In this document: in pieces, positions 30,879-39,090 of the stretch | Layout of the letters: each line of letters opens with the position of its first letter | Position numbering within the stretch: position 1 is the first letter of the stretch | Source: Rhodanobacter sp. B04 | Lineage (GTDB): Bacteria; Pseudomonadota; Gammaproteobacteria; Xanthomonadales; Rhodanobacteraceae | Length of the DNA: 64,000 nucleotides | Assembly (NCBI RefSeq): GCF_002001125.1 | Contig: NZ_MUNV01000026.1 | Location: 186,001-250,000 of the forward strand | Reading direction: 5' to 3' | Program-made: the position numbers and the translations under genes | The notes under the pieces: model-generated | Told to the model about the DNA's origin: nothing | The model's database searches: none | What the model saw: the letters and a program-made list of their open reading frames with translations, nothing else

Positions 30879-31351
30879 AGATCAAAACCATGATTGTGGC
30901 GCTTGTCGCCATGCTGTTGCTGGCTGCCTGTGCCACCACTGGCCCGAAGCCGCTGAGTCCCGCACAGATCGCCGCTGTTGCGTGCCCGCAGATCAATCTG
31001 GCGATGACGCAGCTGACCGCGTTCAATGCCGTCGCCGAAGCCAATCCGGCCACCAAGGCGTTTGCCACGAAGGCCAATGCCGACTTGATTGCCGCTCAGC
31101 CGACCATTGCCGCCGTCTGTGCGGCCGGCGCGACGGTGACTGCCACGAACGTACAGGCGCTGGCCCAGCAGGCGCTGCCGGCGCTGGGAACCATCGTAGG
31201 CACGCTGCCATTGCCGCCAACTCAGCAGGCGCAGGTGCAAGGCGCGCTGGTGCTGGCTGAGACAGCGATGGGACTGGCTGGCGTCGTGGAGCAGCAGATC
31301 CAAGCCGCGAAGTCGGCCGTTCCCGCAGCGGCATCCAGCGTCGGTAAATGA
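30875..31351 (+). CDS. Phage lipoprotein in the lysis cassette
   Basis: A 158-residue protein with a lipoprotein signal peptide: MKIKTMIVALVAMLLLAAC with lipobox LAAC, cleavage before Cys19. The residue after Cys is Ala, which favours outer-membrane sorting. The mature part is alanine-rich and helical (ISLAMTQLTAFNAVAEANP-like helices, NVQALAQQALPALGTIVGTLP). It takes the slot where an outer-membrane spanin (Rz1) would be expected, although it is larger than Rz1 and not embedded in an Rz gene. A lysis role is inferred from position. Confidence 0.75.
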   Translation: MKIKTMIVALVAMLLLAACATTGPKPLSPAQIAAVACPQINLAMTQLTAFNAVAEANPATKAFATKANADLIAAQPTIAAVCAAGATVTATNVQALAQQALPALGTIVGTLPLPPTQQAQVQGALVLAETAMGLAGVVEQQIQAAKSAVPAAASSVGK

Positions 31352-31914
31352 AACCGGTCGATTTCGCCCTATTGTCCGCGCGTGCCTACACGGACGCGCC
31401 GACCATTGGGCAGCCAGATAGCGCCTCGCGCATGCACCTTTACGGAAACGTGCATGTGTTTCGCGGCAGTGATGATATCGACTCGTGGTTGCACAATTTC
31501 GATATTGAACTGGTAGATGTGCCGAACCTCGGCAAGCTGCATGCCGGTTTCTGGAACGCCTGGCAAGCCATCCGACTGGAATGCCTGGCGCTTCCGCCAC
31601 CCTATGCCGTAGCTGGTCATAGCCTCGGTGCCGCCTTGGCGATCATCTGCGCCGCCGAATGGGCGGTTCGTGATGTGAGTGTTCCGGTCTACGCTTTCGA
31701 GCCGCCTCGACTCTGCGGCGATGAGGTCATGGCGAACCTGCTACTGACGGTGACGGTTCCGTTCTGTGCGACCCGCAATGGCCGTGATCTGGTGACGGAA
31801 GTGCCGCTTGAGCTGACGTTACCCGGGCCGCTGACACTTATCGGTGCGCCTTCGATGCCGGTCGACAACATCGTTGATCACAACATCAATCGGGTGATCT
31901 CGGCCCTCGGGTGA
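31348..31914 (+). CDS. Class 3 lipase-like esterase in the lysis cassette
   Basis: A 188-residue alpha/beta-hydrolase of the lipase class 3 type: an oxyanion-region segment VHVFRGSDDIDSWLHNFD, LHAGFWNAWQAIR, the nucleophile elbow VAGHSLGAALAIICAAEWA (Ser in GHSLG), the catalytic Asp region around TRNGRDLVTEVP and a late histidine in VDNIVDHNINRVI. There is no signal peptide. Its coupling to the lipoprotein and holin genes suggests a part in membrane disruption at lysis, analogous in idea to LysB esterases of mycobacteriophages, although the substrate here would differ. Phage-encoded lipases are uncommon in Gram-negative lysis cassettes. Confidence 0.85.
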   Translation: MKPVDFALLSARAYTDAPTIGQPDSASRMHLYGNVHVFRGSDDIDSWLHNFDIELVDVPNLGKLHAGFWNAWQAIRLECLALPPPYAVAGHSLGAALAIICAAEWAVRDVSVPVYAFEPPRLCGDEVMANLLLTVTVPFCATRNGRDLVTEVPLELTLPGPLTLIGAPSMPVDNIVDHNINRVISALG

Positions 31915-32090
31915 ATGCCATGTGGATCAAACTCACCATTTTCGGAGTCGCGCTTCTATTGGTCTGCGCTTGGGGTTGGTGGGAGATCCGAACGGATCGC
32001 CGCGAGCGCGAAGAAAGGGAATTGTGGGATGACATGACACGGTCGACGGATGAAATGGGGAAGCGCTGGCCAGAGCGTAGCGATCTGTAA
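31911..32090 (+). CDS. Small single-span membrane protein (59 aa)
   Basis: A GTG at 31911 overlaps the lipase stop (GTGA) and encodes a 59-residue product with an N-terminal membrane segment (WIKLTIFGVALLLVCAWGWW) and a charged helical tail (RTDRREREERELWDDMTRSTDEM). An alternative ATG is at 31920. It resembles the layout of a small inner-membrane spanin (N-terminal anchor, charged coiled coil) but is short for one. It is the last gene of the lysis cassette. Confidence 0.6.
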   Translation: MNAMWIKLTIFGVALLLVCAWGWWEIRTDRREREERELWDDMTRSTDEMGKRWPERSDL

Positions 32091-32093
32091 CCT

Positions 32094-32720
32094 ATGTCTG
32101 GCGTCGACATCTCCATTCGATCGAATATCAAGGAGGTCAGCAAAAAGCTGACGGCATTGGCTCACAAGCAGATTGATTACGCCACTACCTTGGCTCTGAA
32201 CTCGCTCGCCAAGCGTGTTCAGATCGCGGAGCAGGGCCAGATCAAGGCCACGTTCAAGCATCCCAAACCGTTCACTGTGAATGCGGTGGGCATGCGCGGG
32301 GCGACCAAGCAGACGTTGACGGCCATCGTATTCATCCGTCCGGTTGCTGCCAAATATCTGGCGCCCTATGAGGATGGCGGTTCGCATGTGCTGCCTGGCA
32401 GAGCGTTGCTGAATCCGAAGAACATTCGGCTTGATCAATATGGTCAGCTCACACGCGCCACATTGAAGCGTCTCAAGGCTATGCCTAACGTCTTCATCGG
32501 ACCAGTGAAGACAGCGCATGGAACAGTCAATGGAGTATGGCAGCGCATCAAGGCGAGCCGTGGGAAGCCTGCACATCTGAAGCTGTTGATCCGCTTCGGT
32601 GATGCGTTGCCAGTCAACAAGCGGCTCCAGTTCGGTTCGACAGGGAAGAAGGTCATCGAGCGCGGTTTCGTTCAAGCGTTCACCGATGGCATGGCCAAAG
32701 CCATGGCAACGGCAAAGTAA
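32094..32720 (+). CDS. Hypothetical virion-associated protein (208 aa)
   Basis: A 208-residue basic protein, MSGVDISIRSNIKEVSKKLTALAHKQ..., containing LALNSLAKRVQIAEQGQIKATFKHPKPFTVNAV and EDGGSHVLPGRALLNPKNIRLDQYGQLTRATLKRLKAMP. The pattern resembles minor head-tail or tail-completion proteins found between lysis and terminase genes in several siphovirus and myovirus prophages (recall, not confirmed). It starts four bases after the preceding stop. Function not assigned. Confidence 0.62.
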   Translation: MSGVDISIRSNIKEVSKKLTALAHKQIDYATTLALNSLAKRVQIAEQGQIKATFKHPKPFTVNAVGMRGATKQTLTAIVFIRPVAAKYLAPYEDGGSHVLPGRALLNPKNIRLDQYGQLTRATLKRLKAMPNVFIGPVKTAHGTVNGVWQRIKASRGKPAHLKLLIRFGDALPVNKRLQFGSTGKKVIERGFVQAFTDGMAKAMATAK

Positions 32721-33052
32721 ATGGGTCCTTCCGGTCAACCTATGCAACGTGGGCATTGCGCGTCGCGTTAGTTCACCAGCTATAGGGTCTGAAAGGTGTT
32801 TGCACTCCTGTTTGCAGTCGCGCCAACTGATTGTTCTGTTCTATGAACGATGGCATATCGATTCGCGAGTTTTCCAGGCGCGAGCACGTATCCGACACGC
32901 TGGTTCATCGGGCGATAAAACAAGGCCGGCTGCGGCTTAACGAAGACAAGAAGCTCGATCCAAAGCTGGTTGGTTCGCCTTGGCGAGAAGGCAACGCAGT
33001 CGGTGGAAAACCGGCGCCGAAAGCTGCAAACACCGTCCAACAGGTGTTTGCA
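32721..33052. promoter_or_regulatory. Candidate cos region with repeated GTGTTTGCA motifs
   Basis: A lambda-type terminase implies a cos site near the small-subunit gene. The 122-bp spacer before it and the start of the gene hold four copies of (G/C)TGTTTGCA: 32796-32804, 32808-32816, 33025-33033 (reversed) and 33044-33052, two of them as the exact GGTGTTTGCA. They could be binding sites of the terminase small subunit, like the R sites of lambda cosB. No nicking site was identified. Confidence 0.4.
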
Positions 33053-33448
33053 CCCAAAGCTATTTCACCACTGGCGGCCAATATCGATGTTCCGCTTGAC
33101 GAGTCGCTCGAGGACGCCGCCGAGCGTCTACTCAAAAGCGGTGCGGTGCGCATGCTTCCGTATGGCGAAGCGCTCCAGAACAAAGAGAACTACCTGGCGC
33201 TGTTGCGGCAGCTCGAATTCGAACAAAAGTCAGGAGAGTTGATCGAGTTGTCGATGGCTGAGCGGGTGTTGTTCGAAGGCGCCCGAGCTCAGCGGGACGC
33301 GTGGCTCAACTGGCCAGCCCGGGTCGGCGCAATGATTGCCGCCGATCTCGGCCTCGAGGCTGACCGGGTCACCGAGATATTGACGACACATGTCCATAAG
33401 CACATCGAGCAGCTCGGCGAGCCAGACGTCGACTTCAGGAGCGAATAA
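32843..33448 (+). CDS. Terminase small subunit
   Basis: A 201-residue protein. The N-terminal winged-helix-type DNA-binding domain (GISIREFSRREHVSDTLVHRAIKQGRLRLNEDKKLDPKLVG) is typical of Nu1-like small subunits. The C-terminal half (EALQNKENYLALLRQLEFEQKSGELIELSMAERVLFEGARAQRDAWLNWPARVGAMIAADLG) is the conserved region that joins to the large subunit. It should bind the packaging site and regulate the large-subunit ATPase. The large-subunit frame starts inside its last 59 bp. Confidence 0.87.
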   Translation: MNDGISIREFSRREHVSDTLVHRAIKQGRLRLNEDKKLDPKLVGSPWREGNAVGGKPAPKAANTVQQVFAPKAISPLAANIDVPLDESLEDAAERLLKSGAVRMLPYGEALQNKENYLALLRQLEFEQKSGELIELSMAERVLFEGARAQRDAWLNWPARVGAMIAADLGLEADRVTEILTTHVHKHIEQLGEPDVDFRSE

Positions 33449-35534
33449 GCGGGAACGCTTGGCGCATGCCTGGAGTCGAGGATGGACACCGCCGCCGCGC
33501 ATCAGCGTGCCCGACTGGGCCGATCGGTACCGGCGCCTGGCCAAGGAGTCTGGCAGTACATCGGGCAGGTGGGAGACGGCGACCGTCGAAGTGGCGCGTG
33601 GGCTCATGCTTGCGGTCACCGAGCCGGGCGTGCACGTCATCACGGCGATGGTCAGCACGCAGATCCTGAAGACGGCGCTGCTGGAGAATATTTTCGGGTA
33701 TTACGCGCATCTGGATCCGTCACCGATGCTGCTTTTGCAGCCAAAGGAGGATGCCGCCGAGCAGTTCAGCAAGGAGCGCATTGCCCCACTGATCCGGGTC
33801 ACACCGGTGTTGCGGGAGTTGATCGGTGTCGGCAAGACCCGGGCCTCTGATGAGACCCTGCTCTACAAGGCATTCCCGGGCGGTTTTCTGGCGCTTGCTG
33901 GCGCCGGCAGCCCGGACAATCTGGCGCGGCGCCCGATTCGCGTGCTGCTCTGCGATGAGGTCGACAAATATCCGATCACCCGTGAGGGCGATCCAATCGC
34001 GCTGGCGGAAGAGCGCACGGCCAGCTTCGGAGCCAACTGGTTGTCGGTGCGGGCCTGCTCGCCGACGGTCGAGGATGAAAGCCGCATTGCGGCCAGTTAC
34101 GCCGAGTCAGATCAACGCCGGGCATCGGTATGCTGCCCGCATTGCCAGCACCGGCAGTTCCTGGATTTCTTCAAGCACGTCCAGTGGGACAAGGAAGGTG
34201 GTACCCACCAGACGCGCAGCGCCCGTATCTTCTGCGAGCGGTGCGGTTCGGTATGGTCGGAAGGTGAGCGCCTGCGGGCACTCCAGACTGTGCGCTGGCA
34301 CCAGACGCGGCCATTCAACTGCTGCGGACAGCGGCACGTGCCCATGGAGTCCTACGAGACAGCATGGCCGCTGCAGGACGAAGAATCGGTCGACGAGGTC
34401 TGGCGCTGGTTGGTCAGCGATCGTTTCGCCGTCTATCGGGCCATCTGCCCGGACTGCGGCGCGATGGGCGTGGACAACGAGCATGCTGGCTTCCAGGCCT
34501 CGAAGCTCTACAGCCCATGGTCAAAGGACAAGCCGGCCGATATCGCCAAGAAGTGGATGGCTGCAAAGGACGACGAGGAAAAACTGCAGACTTGGTGGAA
34601 CACCCAGATGGGCATGCCGTATCGGCGCCATTCGGGTAAGGAGATCCAGATCGAGGCGCTGGCGGCGCGGTGCGAGGTTTGGCCGGCCGATGTGCCGGAC
34701 GCGGTCGCGGTGCTCACGGTCGGCGTTGACGTGCAGGATTACCGCATCGAGCTCGAGATTGTCGGCTGGGGTAGGAACGAAGAATCCTGGTCGGTCGCCT
34801 ATCACGTCGTCGATGGTGAGTTTTCCGACCCGAAGGTGCAGATCCAGCTCGACATGTACCTCAAGCGGTTGTGGAATCGCGCCGACGGACGTGGGTTCGA
34901 GATCATGGCTGGCTGCATCGACTCTGGCGGCCACCACACACAAGCTGTCTACGATTTCTGCAAGGCGCGCATAGGCAGGCGCATCTGGGCGATCAAGGGT
35001 GAGTCGGCTCGCAACGGCAAGCGATCGCCCGTATGGCCGACGGCGCGGCCGACGTCCAAGACCAAGAAGTCATATCGGCCGGTAATCCTCGGCGTGAATG
35101 CGGCGAAAGACACCATCGTCAGTCGGCTGCGGAAAGAGAAGCCCGACAAGGGCGACGTGGCTGTGGCTGGGTTTATGCACTTCCCGACGGATCGGGACAT
35201 CAACTATTTCGCACAGCTCACCGCCGAACGGTCGGTGTTGAAGACCACGGCAGGGCAGCGGTACCGGGTTTGGGAACTGCGCCCAGGCCGAGCCAATGAA
35301 GCACTGGATTGCCGCGTATACGCCTATGCGGCGCTCTGCAGCCTGCTTCACATGGGGCTGAAGTTGAACCGGCGCGCAGACGAGGTCGCGGCGACCGTCG
35401 GACCGCCGGTCAACGTGATCGATGAAGAAGGCAACCCTGTGGCGGGCGCCGGCGAAGTGCCGAAGCGGCGGCCAGGTCCAAGCGTCACGAAAGAAGCCTC
35501 GAAAACCAAATCACTTGCCAGTCGCCTGGCATAG
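33390..35534 (+). CDS. Terminase large subunit (GpA family)
   Basis: A 714-residue packaging motor of the lambda GpA type. After a serine-rich start, VPDWADRYRRLAKESGSTSGRW opens the family domain. The ATPase has the Q-motif-like MVSTQILKTALLENIFGYY region and Walker B VLLCDEVDKYP; a zinc-finger-like part has CCPHCQHRQFLDFF and CERCG; the nuclease half contains TVGVDVQDYRIELEIVGWG and the acidic residues of AGCIDSGGHHTQAVYDFCK. It cuts and translocates phage DNA into procapsids. The ATG at 33390 overlaps the small-subunit gene by 59 bp; a later start near the family domain is possible. Confidence 0.93.
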   Translation: MSISTSSSSASQTSTSGANKRERLAHAWSRGWTPPPRISVPDWADRYRRLAKESGSTSGRWETATVEVARGLMLAVTEPGVHVITAMVSTQILKTALLENIFGYYAHLDPSPMLLLQPKEDAAEQFSKERIAPLIRVTPVLRELIGVGKTRASDETLLYKAFPGGFLALAGAGSPDNLARRPIRVLLCDEVDKYPITREGDPIALAEERTASFGANWLSVRACSPTVEDESRIAASYAESDQRRASVCCPHCQHRQFLDFFKHVQWDKEGGTHQTRSARIFCERCGSVWSEGERLRALQTVRWHQTRPFNCCGQRHVPMESYETAWPLQDEESVDEVWRWLVSDRFAVYRAICPDCGAMGVDNEHAGFQASKLYSPWSKDKPADIAKKWMAAKDDEEKLQTWWNTQMGMPYRRHSGKEIQIEALAARCEVWPADVPDAVAVLTVGVDVQDYRIELEIVGWGRNEESWSVAYHVVDGEFSDPKVQIQLDMYLKRLWNRADGRGFEIMAGCIDSGGHHTQAVYDFCKARIGRRIWAIKGESARNGKRSPVWPTARPTSKTKKSYRPVILGVNAAKDTIVSRLRKEKPDKGDVAVAGFMHFPTDRDINYFAQLTAERSVLKTTAGQRYRVWELRPGRANEALDCRVYAYAALCSLLHMGLKLNRRADEVAATVGPPVNVIDEEGNPVAGAGEVPKRRPGPSVTKEASKTKSLASRLA

Positions 35535-35544
35535 GAGATTCACC

Positions 35545-35823
35545 TTGAGCTGCGCACCTACCTTCAACCCAGCCACCAGTTTGTTGGCGGGGATGAACAC
35601 CACAGCGCTCCAGGCATCTCTGGCCGTGGCGCAGCAGGCATACATCGACCTGTCTACAGGCGCGAAGGGCGAGTCCTACAGCTATACCCAGGGCGATGGT
35701 GCCAAGTCGGTCACGTACACCCGCGCGAACCTGCCGGCGCTGGCCAACATGATTCAGCTGCTGCAGTCGCAGCTCGGCATCGTCTCGCGGGCACGCCGCC
35801 CTGTTCGGTTCTGGTACCGATAG
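35545..35823 (+). CDS. Head-tail joining protein, gpW-like (TTG start)
   Basis: A 92-residue protein from a TTG at 35545 with AGGAG nine bases upstream. The GpW-like core is LQASLAVAQQAYIDLSTGAKGESYSYTQGDGAKSVTYTRANLPALANMIQLLQSQLG, followed by the basic end RRPVRFWYR. GpW closes the portal after packaging so that tails can attach. An internal ATG at 35593 would also give a functional-looking gpW of 76 residues, nearer lambda's 68. It is followed immediately by the portal gene. Confidence 0.82.
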   Translation: MSCAPTFNPATSLLAGMNTTALQASLAVAQQAYIDLSTGAKGESYSYTQGDGAKSVTYTRANLPALANMIQLLQSQLGIVSRARRPVRFWYR

Positions 35824-37479
35824 ATGGGCAACCCCGTGCGCATCCTCGGACCGAATGGCCAGCCCATCCAGTCCGCGCCACTGCGGCCGTCGCGCGCGCA
35901 GATGCTGGCCAGTGGCGGCAATTCGCCCTATGACGCTGCCGACATCTACGGCGAGCACGTCGCCGAGTGGCGTCCGTATTTGGCGTCGCCCGACGGCGAC
36001 CTCAACATGTACCGGGACCGCATCGTCTCGCGCGTCCGCGACCTGGTGCGCAACGATGGCTGGGCGTCGGGGTCGGTCACCCGGATCCTCGACAACGCCA
36101 TCGGTGGTCATTTCTGGCCGAGCTTCAAACCGGACTATGCGGCGCTGGCTGCGTACACCGGCAACAAGGGATTCGACGCGAGCTGGGCTGCCGAGTTTGG
36201 GCGTCGCGCCGGCGCGCATTACCGATCCTGGGCAAATGACCCGGGCAAGTATTGTGATGCCGCACGGTGCCTGAATGTCACCCAGCAGATGCGCCTGGGG
36301 CTGCGCCACAAGCTGATCGACGGCGACGCGCTGGCGCAAGTGCTCTACCTGCCGAAACGTGTTGGCTACGGCAAGGCGCGTTACGGCACTGCCATCCAGT
36401 TGATCGATCCGGATCGCCTGTCGAATCCGCAACTGCGTTTCGACACGCAGACCCAGCGCGGTGGCGTGGAGGTCGACGAGCTAGGTGCGGCGGTGGGCTA
36501 TTGGATTCGGCGCGCACACCAGGGCGACTGGTGGGCGGCAGCGGATAGTGTCCGCTGGGATCTGATTCCACGAGAAACGGAGTGGGGTCGGCCGAACATC
36601 GTGCACGACTTCGATCATGACCGCGCCGGCCAGCATCGCGGTGGCGCCGGCATCTTCGCGCCAGTGCTGCAGCGCATGCGCATGCTGGCGAAATACGATG
36701 CCACCGAGCTGGACTCGGCCATCATCAATGCCATCTTCGGCGCCTACATCGAAAGCCCGTTCGATCACCAGCTGGTCGAGCAGGCCATTGGCGATACGAC
36801 GGATCTGAGCGCCTACCAAGGCGCACGATCGAGTTTCCACGATGAGCGCCGCACCATGCTGGGCGGTTCGCGTCTGCCGATCCTGTTCCCTGGCGAGAAG
36901 ATCAACGCCGTGGCGGCCGAGCGCCCCAACGGCAACTTCAAGGAATTTGAGGCGACCTTCCTGCGCAACATCTCGGCCGCCACCGGCCAGTCGCCGCAGC
37001 AAGTCAGCAACAACTATTCCGACACCAACTACAGCAGCATGCGCGCCGCGTTGCTGGAAGCGTGGAAGACGCTGCATCGCCGGGTGCTCGATTTCTCGGC
37101 AGGCTTCGCTCAGCCCATCGTGTCGTCTTGGCTGGAAGAGTCGATGGATATCGACGATTACCCGCTGCCGTCCGGCGCTCCCGAGTTCATGGAATGCCGG
37201 GCGATGTATTCACGGTGCGATTGGATGGGGCCGGGCCGCGGCTGGGTCGATCCGGTCGACGAAAAGAAGGGAGCCGTGCTTGGCATGGACGCCGGTCTGT
37301 CCACTCTGCAGCGCGAATGCGCTGAGCAAGGCCTGGACTACGAGGAAGTGCTCGAGCAGCGCGCGCGCGAGATCAACCGGTTCAAGGAGCTTGGCATTCC
37401 GGTACCGACCTGGGCTGGCATGAACCCCGCCGGTGAAGTGCCGGCATCCAAAACCATCGCTGACCCGGAGGTTACCTGA
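35824..37479 (+). CDS. Portal protein (lambda gpB-like)
   Basis: A 551-residue portal subunit. Recognisable family segments are NMYRDRIVSRVRDLVRNDGWASGSVTRILDNAIGG, IQLIDPDRLSNP, the central VHDFDHDRAGQHRGGAGIFAPVLQRMRMLAKYDATELDSAIINAIF, and NNYSDTNYSSMRAALLEAWKTLHRR. Twelve copies should form the ring at one vertex through which DNA enters and leaves. It starts directly after the gpW stop and ends sharing one base with the protease start, as in lambda's W-B-C order. Confidence 0.93.
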   Translation: MGNPVRILGPNGQPIQSAPLRPSRAQMLASGGNSPYDAADIYGEHVAEWRPYLASPDGDLNMYRDRIVSRVRDLVRNDGWASGSVTRILDNAIGGHFWPSFKPDYAALAAYTGNKGFDASWAAEFGRRAGAHYRSWANDPGKYCDAARCLNVTQQMRLGLRHKLIDGDALAQVLYLPKRVGYGKARYGTAIQLIDPDRLSNPQLRFDTQTQRGGVEVDELGAAVGYWIRRAHQGDWWAAADSVRWDLIPRETEWGRPNIVHDFDHDRAGQHRGGAGIFAPVLQRMRMLAKYDATELDSAIINAIFGAYIESPFDHQLVEQAIGDTTDLSAYQGARSSFHDERRTMLGGSRLPILFPGEKINAVAAERPNGNFKEFEATFLRNISAATGQSPQQVSNNYSDTNYSSMRAALLEAWKTLHRRVLDFSAGFAQPIVSSWLEESMDIDDYPLPSGAPEFMECRAMYSRCDWMGPGRGWVDPVDEKKGAVLGMDAGLSTLQRECAEQGLDYEEVLEQRAREINRFKELGIPVPTWAGMNPAGEVPASKTIADPEVT

Positions 37480-38357
37480 TGCAGTTCGCGCATCTTGCCC
37501 AGCGCCTGTTCAATCGGCCGCTGGCGATCCATCCGGACAAGGCCGAAGTCATCATGGCGGCGCTCGGCGAGCGTCTTGGTATCACGCACCTGATGCGCGC
37601 CTCGGGTGAGGCCATCATCGTGCAGCCGCTGGCCATGCACGATGATGAAGCCTACGACTACAGTCAGCGCGGTAGCGACACCGGCTACGACATGGCCGGT
37701 CCCGTCGCGGTCATCCCGGTGCATGGAACGCTGGTGCAGAAGCTCGGCAGCCTGCGCCCGTACAGTGGCATGACGGGCTACGACGGTATGCGCCAAGCGT
37801 TCCTCACTGCGCTGGATGATCCGAATGTCGAAGCGATCATGCTCGACGTGGATTCGCCAGGCGGCGAGGTTTCAGGCTGCTTCGATCTGGTCGACACGAT
37901 CTATGAAGGTCGTGGCCGCAAGCCGATCTGGGCGATCCTCAGCGACTCGGCCTATTCAGCGGCGTATGCGATCGCGAGTGCAGCAGACCGGATCATCGTG
38001 CCCCGCACCGGCGGCGTAGGTTCGATCGGTGTGATTTGCATGCATATGGATTTCAGCAAGGCGCTCACCAGCGCTGGCTTTCAGGTCACCTTCATCACGT
38101 ACGGCGACCGCAAGGCTGATGGTCACCCCGAGATACCACTGTCCAAGGAGGCGCTGGCGCGCTTCCAGGCGGACATCGACACCATGGGCGAGCTGTTCGT
38201 CGACACAGTCGCCCGTAACCGAAATATCGCGGCCAGTTCGGTGCGCGATACCCAAGCCGTGACCTATCTGGGCGAACAAGGTGTCGCCCAGGGGCTCGCG
38301 GATGCTGTTGCGGCTCCCGATGCCGCGTTTCGGGCGCTGCTCAAAGAGCTGGCCTAA
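37479..38357 (+). CDS. Head maturation protease, S49/SppA family (lambda gpC-like)
   Basis: A 292-residue serine peptidase of the ClpP-crotonase fold: VAVIPVHGTLVQKLGSL, IMLDVDSPGGEVSGCFDLVDTIY, the nucleophile region ILSDSAYSAAYAIASAADRIIVPRTGGVGSIGVI, and FITYGDRKADGHPEIPLSKE with the candidate catalytic lysine. In lambda the corresponding protein C cleaves the scaffold and portal during procapsid maturation. The scaffold-like gene follows in a separate frame rather than as a nested start. Confidence 0.9.
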   Translation: MQFAHLAQRLFNRPLAIHPDKAEVIMAALGERLGITHLMRASGEAIIVQPLAMHDDEAYDYSQRGSDTGYDMAGPVAVIPVHGTLVQKLGSLRPYSGMTGYDGMRQAFLTALDDPNVEAIMLDVDSPGGEVSGCFDLVDTIYEGRGRKPIWAILSDSAYSAAYAIASAADRIIVPRTGGVGSIGVICMHMDFSKALTSAGFQVTFITYGDRKADGHPEIPLSKEALARFQADIDTMGELFVDTVARNRNIAASSVRDTQAVTYLGEQGVAQGLADAVAAPDAAFRALLKELA

Positions 38358-38379
38358 ACCCACTACCCGGAGAAACACC

Positions 38380-39027
38380 ATGAGTATCCGCACGAAATTG
38401 GCCGCGGCTCCGTTCGCGCACCTGCTTGGCCTTGCTGCTCGCGCTGAGGACGACGACGAGCGCAAACAGAAGTCTGATGAGTCCGACGACGACTATGCCA
38501 AGCGCATGGAAAAGCTCGACGAGGATGAAGCCAAGAAGGCCGAAGACGACAAGAAAAAGGACGACGAGGCCAAGAAGGCCGAAGATGACAAGAAAAAGGA
38601 CGACGAGGCCAAGAAGGCCCGCAAGGAAGCAGGGGAAGAGGATGACGAGGACGACGAAAAGGATGACAAGGAGGACGACGAAAAGGAATCGCGGCGCGGC
38701 CGAGCCAAGAGCGCGCGTCGGCGCGAGCGCTCGCGCTGCGCGGCAATCTTCGCCAGTCCGTCGGCAGCTGGCATCCCGCACGTTGCGGCCAACCTTGCGT
38801 TCAATACCAACATGTCGCGCAAAGAGGCCATCGCGGTGCTGCAGTCGGTTGCGGTCAGCCAGCCTCAGCCCATCATGGCGGTAACCCGCAGCAGCCTGGC
38901 CGAGCGCATGTCCGGCCAGTCGGTGCCGCAAGTCGGTCTCGATGGTGGCAAAGCCGCGCCCTCCGGCATGTCGCCTGTTGCGGCGGCGATAATCGCCGCC
39001 GGCGAAAAGGCGCGCCCCAGCAAGTAA
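38380..39027 (+). CDS. Putative capsid scaffold protein (215 aa)
   Basis: A 215-residue protein preceded by CCGGAGAAACACC. Residues about 20-120 are extremely charged (Asp, Glu, Lys, Arg) and contain a 13-residue tandem repeat, EDDKKKDDEAKKA twice. The C-terminal part, SAAGIPHVAANLAFNTNMSRKEAIAVLQSVAV, is more globular. A charged coiled-coil protein between protease and decoration gene is in the place of lambda Nu3 scaffold, and the C-terminal part may bind the capsid protein. The exact family is not recognised. Confidence 0.7.
   Translation: MSIRTKLAAAPFAHLLGLAARAEDDDERKQKSDESDDDYAKRMEKLDEDEAKKAEDDKKKDDEAKKAEDDKKKDDEAKKARKEAGEEDDEDDEKDDKEDDEKESRRGRAKSARRRERSRCAAIFASPSAAGIPHVAANLAFNTNMSRKEAIAVLQSVAVSQPQPIMAVTRSSLAERMSGQSVPQVGLDGGKAAPSGMSPVAAAIIAAGEKARPSK
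38539..38616 (+). repeat. 39-bp tandem duplication in the scaffold gene
   Basis: Two consecutive 39-bp units (38539-38577 and 38578-38616) differ at one base (GACGAC versus GATGAC) and add 13 residues each. The near identity suggests a recent duplication that keeps the frame. Confidence 0.85.
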
Positions 39028-39090
39028 AGCCGTCATTCACTGATTTCAGCGGCACCCGCTGATCCCACCCCGTCCTACCCGGAGAACACC

